64,000 bases of DNA from Hyphomicrobiales bacterium (GTDB lineage: Bacteria > Pseudomonadota > Alphaproteobacteria > Rhizobiales > Beijerinckiaceae): positions 1,981,001 to 2,045,000 of the forward strand of contig CAKNFJ010000001.1 in assembly GCA_930633495.1 (NCBI GenBank). The letters run 5' to 3'. Positions 62,474 to 64,000 of this stretch are shown here, one piece after another. Numbering within the stretch: position 1 is the first letter of the stretch; every line of letters begins with the position of its first letter. The position numbers were made by a program, and so were the translations under genes. The notes beneath the pieces were generated by a model. The model was not told the DNA's origin, did not search any database, and saw only the letters and a list, made by a program, of their open reading frames with translations.

Positions 62474-64000
62474 ATGTTCACCTCCGTCTTCGTCGATCGG
62501 CCACGCCTGGCCATCGTCATCGCGCTCGTCACCACGATCGCGGGCCTGCTGTCGCTCCTCGCCATCCCCGTCGCGCAGTATCCCGATATCGTCCCGCCCC
62601 AGGTTTCGGTGACGGCGTCCTATCCCGGCGCCTCGGCGGCGGTGATCGAGCAGACGGTCGCCCAGCCGCTCGAGGCCCAGATCGTCGGCACGGACAAGAT
62701 GCTCTACATGAAGAGCGTCAGCGGCAATGACGGCAGCTACTCGCTGCTGGTCTCGTTCGAGCTCGGTACGAACCCCGACATCAACAGCGTCAACGTCAAC
62801 AACCGGGTGCAGGTCGCGCTGTCGAAGCTGCCGCAGGAGGTGCAGCGCAACGGCGTGACGGTGAAGAAGAAGTCCTCCGCGCTGCTTGGTGTGATCGCCG
62901 TCTACGCGCCCAAGAACAATTACGACACGCTGTTCGTCTCGAACTACGTCACCATCAACCTGCTCGACTCGATCCGCTCGACGCCCGGCGTCGGCGACGC
63001 GGCACTGTTCGGGGCGCAGGATTATTCGATGCGGGCCTGGATCCGCACCGACAACCTGACCGGCCTCAACCTGACGACCGGCGACATCATCAACGCCATC
63101 CAGTCCCAGAACACGCAGGCCGCCGTCGGACGCATCGGCGCGCGCCCGATCGCGGACGACCAGCAGCTGCAGCTCAACATCCAGACCAAGGGCCGCCTCT
63201 CTTCGCCGGAGGAGTTCGGCAAGATCGTGCTGCGCACCAACCCGGACGGCTCGATCCTGCGGCTCTCGGATGTCGCGCGCCTCGAACTCGGCGCAGCCAA
63301 TCTCGACCGCGACACGCGGCTGAACGGAGGCCCCGCCGTGCTGATCGGCGTCTACCAGTCGCCCGGCGCCAATGCCATCGCCGCGCTCGACGCGGTGAAG
63401 AAGACCGTGGGCGATCTGTCGAAAGCCTTCCCGGAAGGCCTGGAGTGGAAGGTCACCTACGACCCGACCGCCTTCGTCGAGGCGACGATCCACGAGGTAC
63501 AGAAGACGCTGATCGAGGCCTTCGTCTTGGTCGTCCTCGTCGTCTTCCTGTTCCTGGGCAATTTCCGCGCGACGCTGATCCCGACCATCGCGGTGCCGGT
63601 CAGCCTGATCGGCGCCTTCGTCGTGCTCAATGCGATCGGCTATTCCGCCAATACGGTGTCGCTGCTGGCCGTGGTGCTGGCGATCGGCATCGTCGTCGAC
63701 GACGCGATCGTGGTGATCGAGAATGTCGAGCGCGTGATGGAGGAGCATCCGGACCTCACCCCGGCCGAGGCGACCAAGAAGGCGATGAGCGAGATCGTGG
63801 CGCCGATCATCGCGATCACGCTGGTGCTGCTCTCGGTCTTCGTTCCGGTCGCCTTCATCCCCGGCATCTCGGGCGAGCTGTTCCGGCAATTCGCCGTCAC
63901 CGTGGCGGTGGCGATGGTGCTGTCCGCCATCAATGCGCTGACGCTGTCGCCGGCGCTCTGCGCCGTGCTGCTCAAACGCCATGAAGGGCAGCGGCACGGG
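62474..64000 (+). CDS. RND multidrug efflux permease (AcrB/MexF-like), partial
   Basis: The first 509 residues of an inner membrane proton-driven pump; the gene runs off the window. It starts MFTSVFVDRPRLAIVIALV, with AIPVAQYPDIVPPQVSVTASYPGAS in parts and NVNNRVQVALSKLP. The proton-relay aspartates Asp409 and Asp410 lie in GIVVDDAIVVIENV. The subgroup is of the hydrophobe/amphiphile efflux (HAE1) family. Downstream genes cannot be seen. Confidence 0.94.
   Translation, partial: MFTSVFVDRPRLAIVIALVTTIAGLLSLLAIPVAQYPDIVPPQVSVTASYPGASAAVIEQTVAQPLEAQIVGTDKMLYMKSVSGNDGSYSLLVSFELGTNPDINSVNVNNRVQVALSKLPQEVQRNGVTVKKKSSALLGVIAVYAPKNNYDTLFVSNYVTINLLDSIRSTPGVGDAALFGAQDYSMRAWIRTDNLTGLNLTTGDIINAIQSQNTQAAVGRIGARPIADDQQLQLNIQTKGRLSSPEEFGKIVLRTNPDGSILRLSDVARLELGAANLDRDTRLNGGPAVLIGVYQSPGANAIAALDAVKKTVGDLSKAFPEGLEWKVTYDPTAFVEATIHEVQKTLIEAFVLVVLVVFLFLGNFRATLIPTIAVPVSLIGAFVVLNAIGYSANTVSLLAVVLAIGIVVDDAIVVIENVERVMEEHPDLTPAEATKKAMSEIVAPIIAITLVLLSVFVPVAFIPGISGELFRQFAVTVAVAMVLSAINALTLSPALCAVLLKRHEGQRHG

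Noticed and set aside
62444..63997. 517-residue minus-strand frame opposite the RND permease
   Set aside because: Shadow of the RND pump, whose Asp pair and helices are unambiguous.

Overview
The window is high-GC DNA from an alphaproteobacterium, most likely a free-living member of Hyphomicrobiales (Bosea- or Methylobacterium-like). The pointers are an aerobic (cobG/cobN/cobF) cobalamin pathway, a RegB/RegA-ActS/ActR two-component pair, intracellular PHB depolymerase, succinylase-type DapD, MmcB, and dispersed palindromic repeats of the kind common in Rhizobiales. The genus is inference; no rRNA or other taxonomic marker is present. I saw no tRNA, rRNA, CRISPR array, transposase or phage gene.

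Layout. 1-3.9 kb: a partial AidB-like acyl-CoA dehydrogenase with its TetR regulator, a small hypothetical gene, and an Old Yellow Enzyme diverging from a MerR regulator across a promoter with a 19-bp spacer. 3.9-19.8 kb: the cobalamin region. cobO and cobU/P lie on the minus strand. A B12 riboswitch then leads cbtB-cbtA-DUF1636-cobW-cobN-cobG-cobH-cobI-cobJ, followed after a reversed cobK by cobL-cobE-cobM-cobB-bluB. The missing cobF lies alone at 31 kb. 20-27 kb: a secreted caspase-like protein and a Liv-type ABC transporter. 27-38.6 kb: mixed housekeeping and accessory genes (isochorismatase-like hydrolase, MFS exporter, DUF1269 protein, DapD, CobF, two small hypotheticals, an orphan TRAP binding protein, epimerase, D-aminopeptidase, M20 amidohydrolase, YgjP-like metallopeptidase). 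38.7-44 kb: PhaZ, RegB/RegA, MmcB, a cupin and a protein phosphatase.

43.4-54 kb is one long minus-strand gene run: HlyD adaptor, RbbA-type ATPase-permease, ABC-2 permease, P-type ATPase, PHA-synthase-like hydrolase, phosphate acyltransferase, acetate kinase, phosphatase. 54.2-60.2 kb is a hexuronate catabolic locus: GntR regulator diverging from TRAP dctPQM, kduI, kduD and a KdgF-like cupin. Between kduI and kduD lies a 269-bp element with 33-bp inverted arms that contain the kduD start. 60.2-64 kb holds two DUF1801 proteins and an RND efflux pair; the permease runs off the window.

The most unusual structures are palindromic repeat units inserted in frame inside cobN and cobG, the antisense cobK whose ends overlap both sense neighbours, and the inverted-arm element upstream of kduD. 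Most functional calls are by family recognition from the translated sequence; no database search was run.
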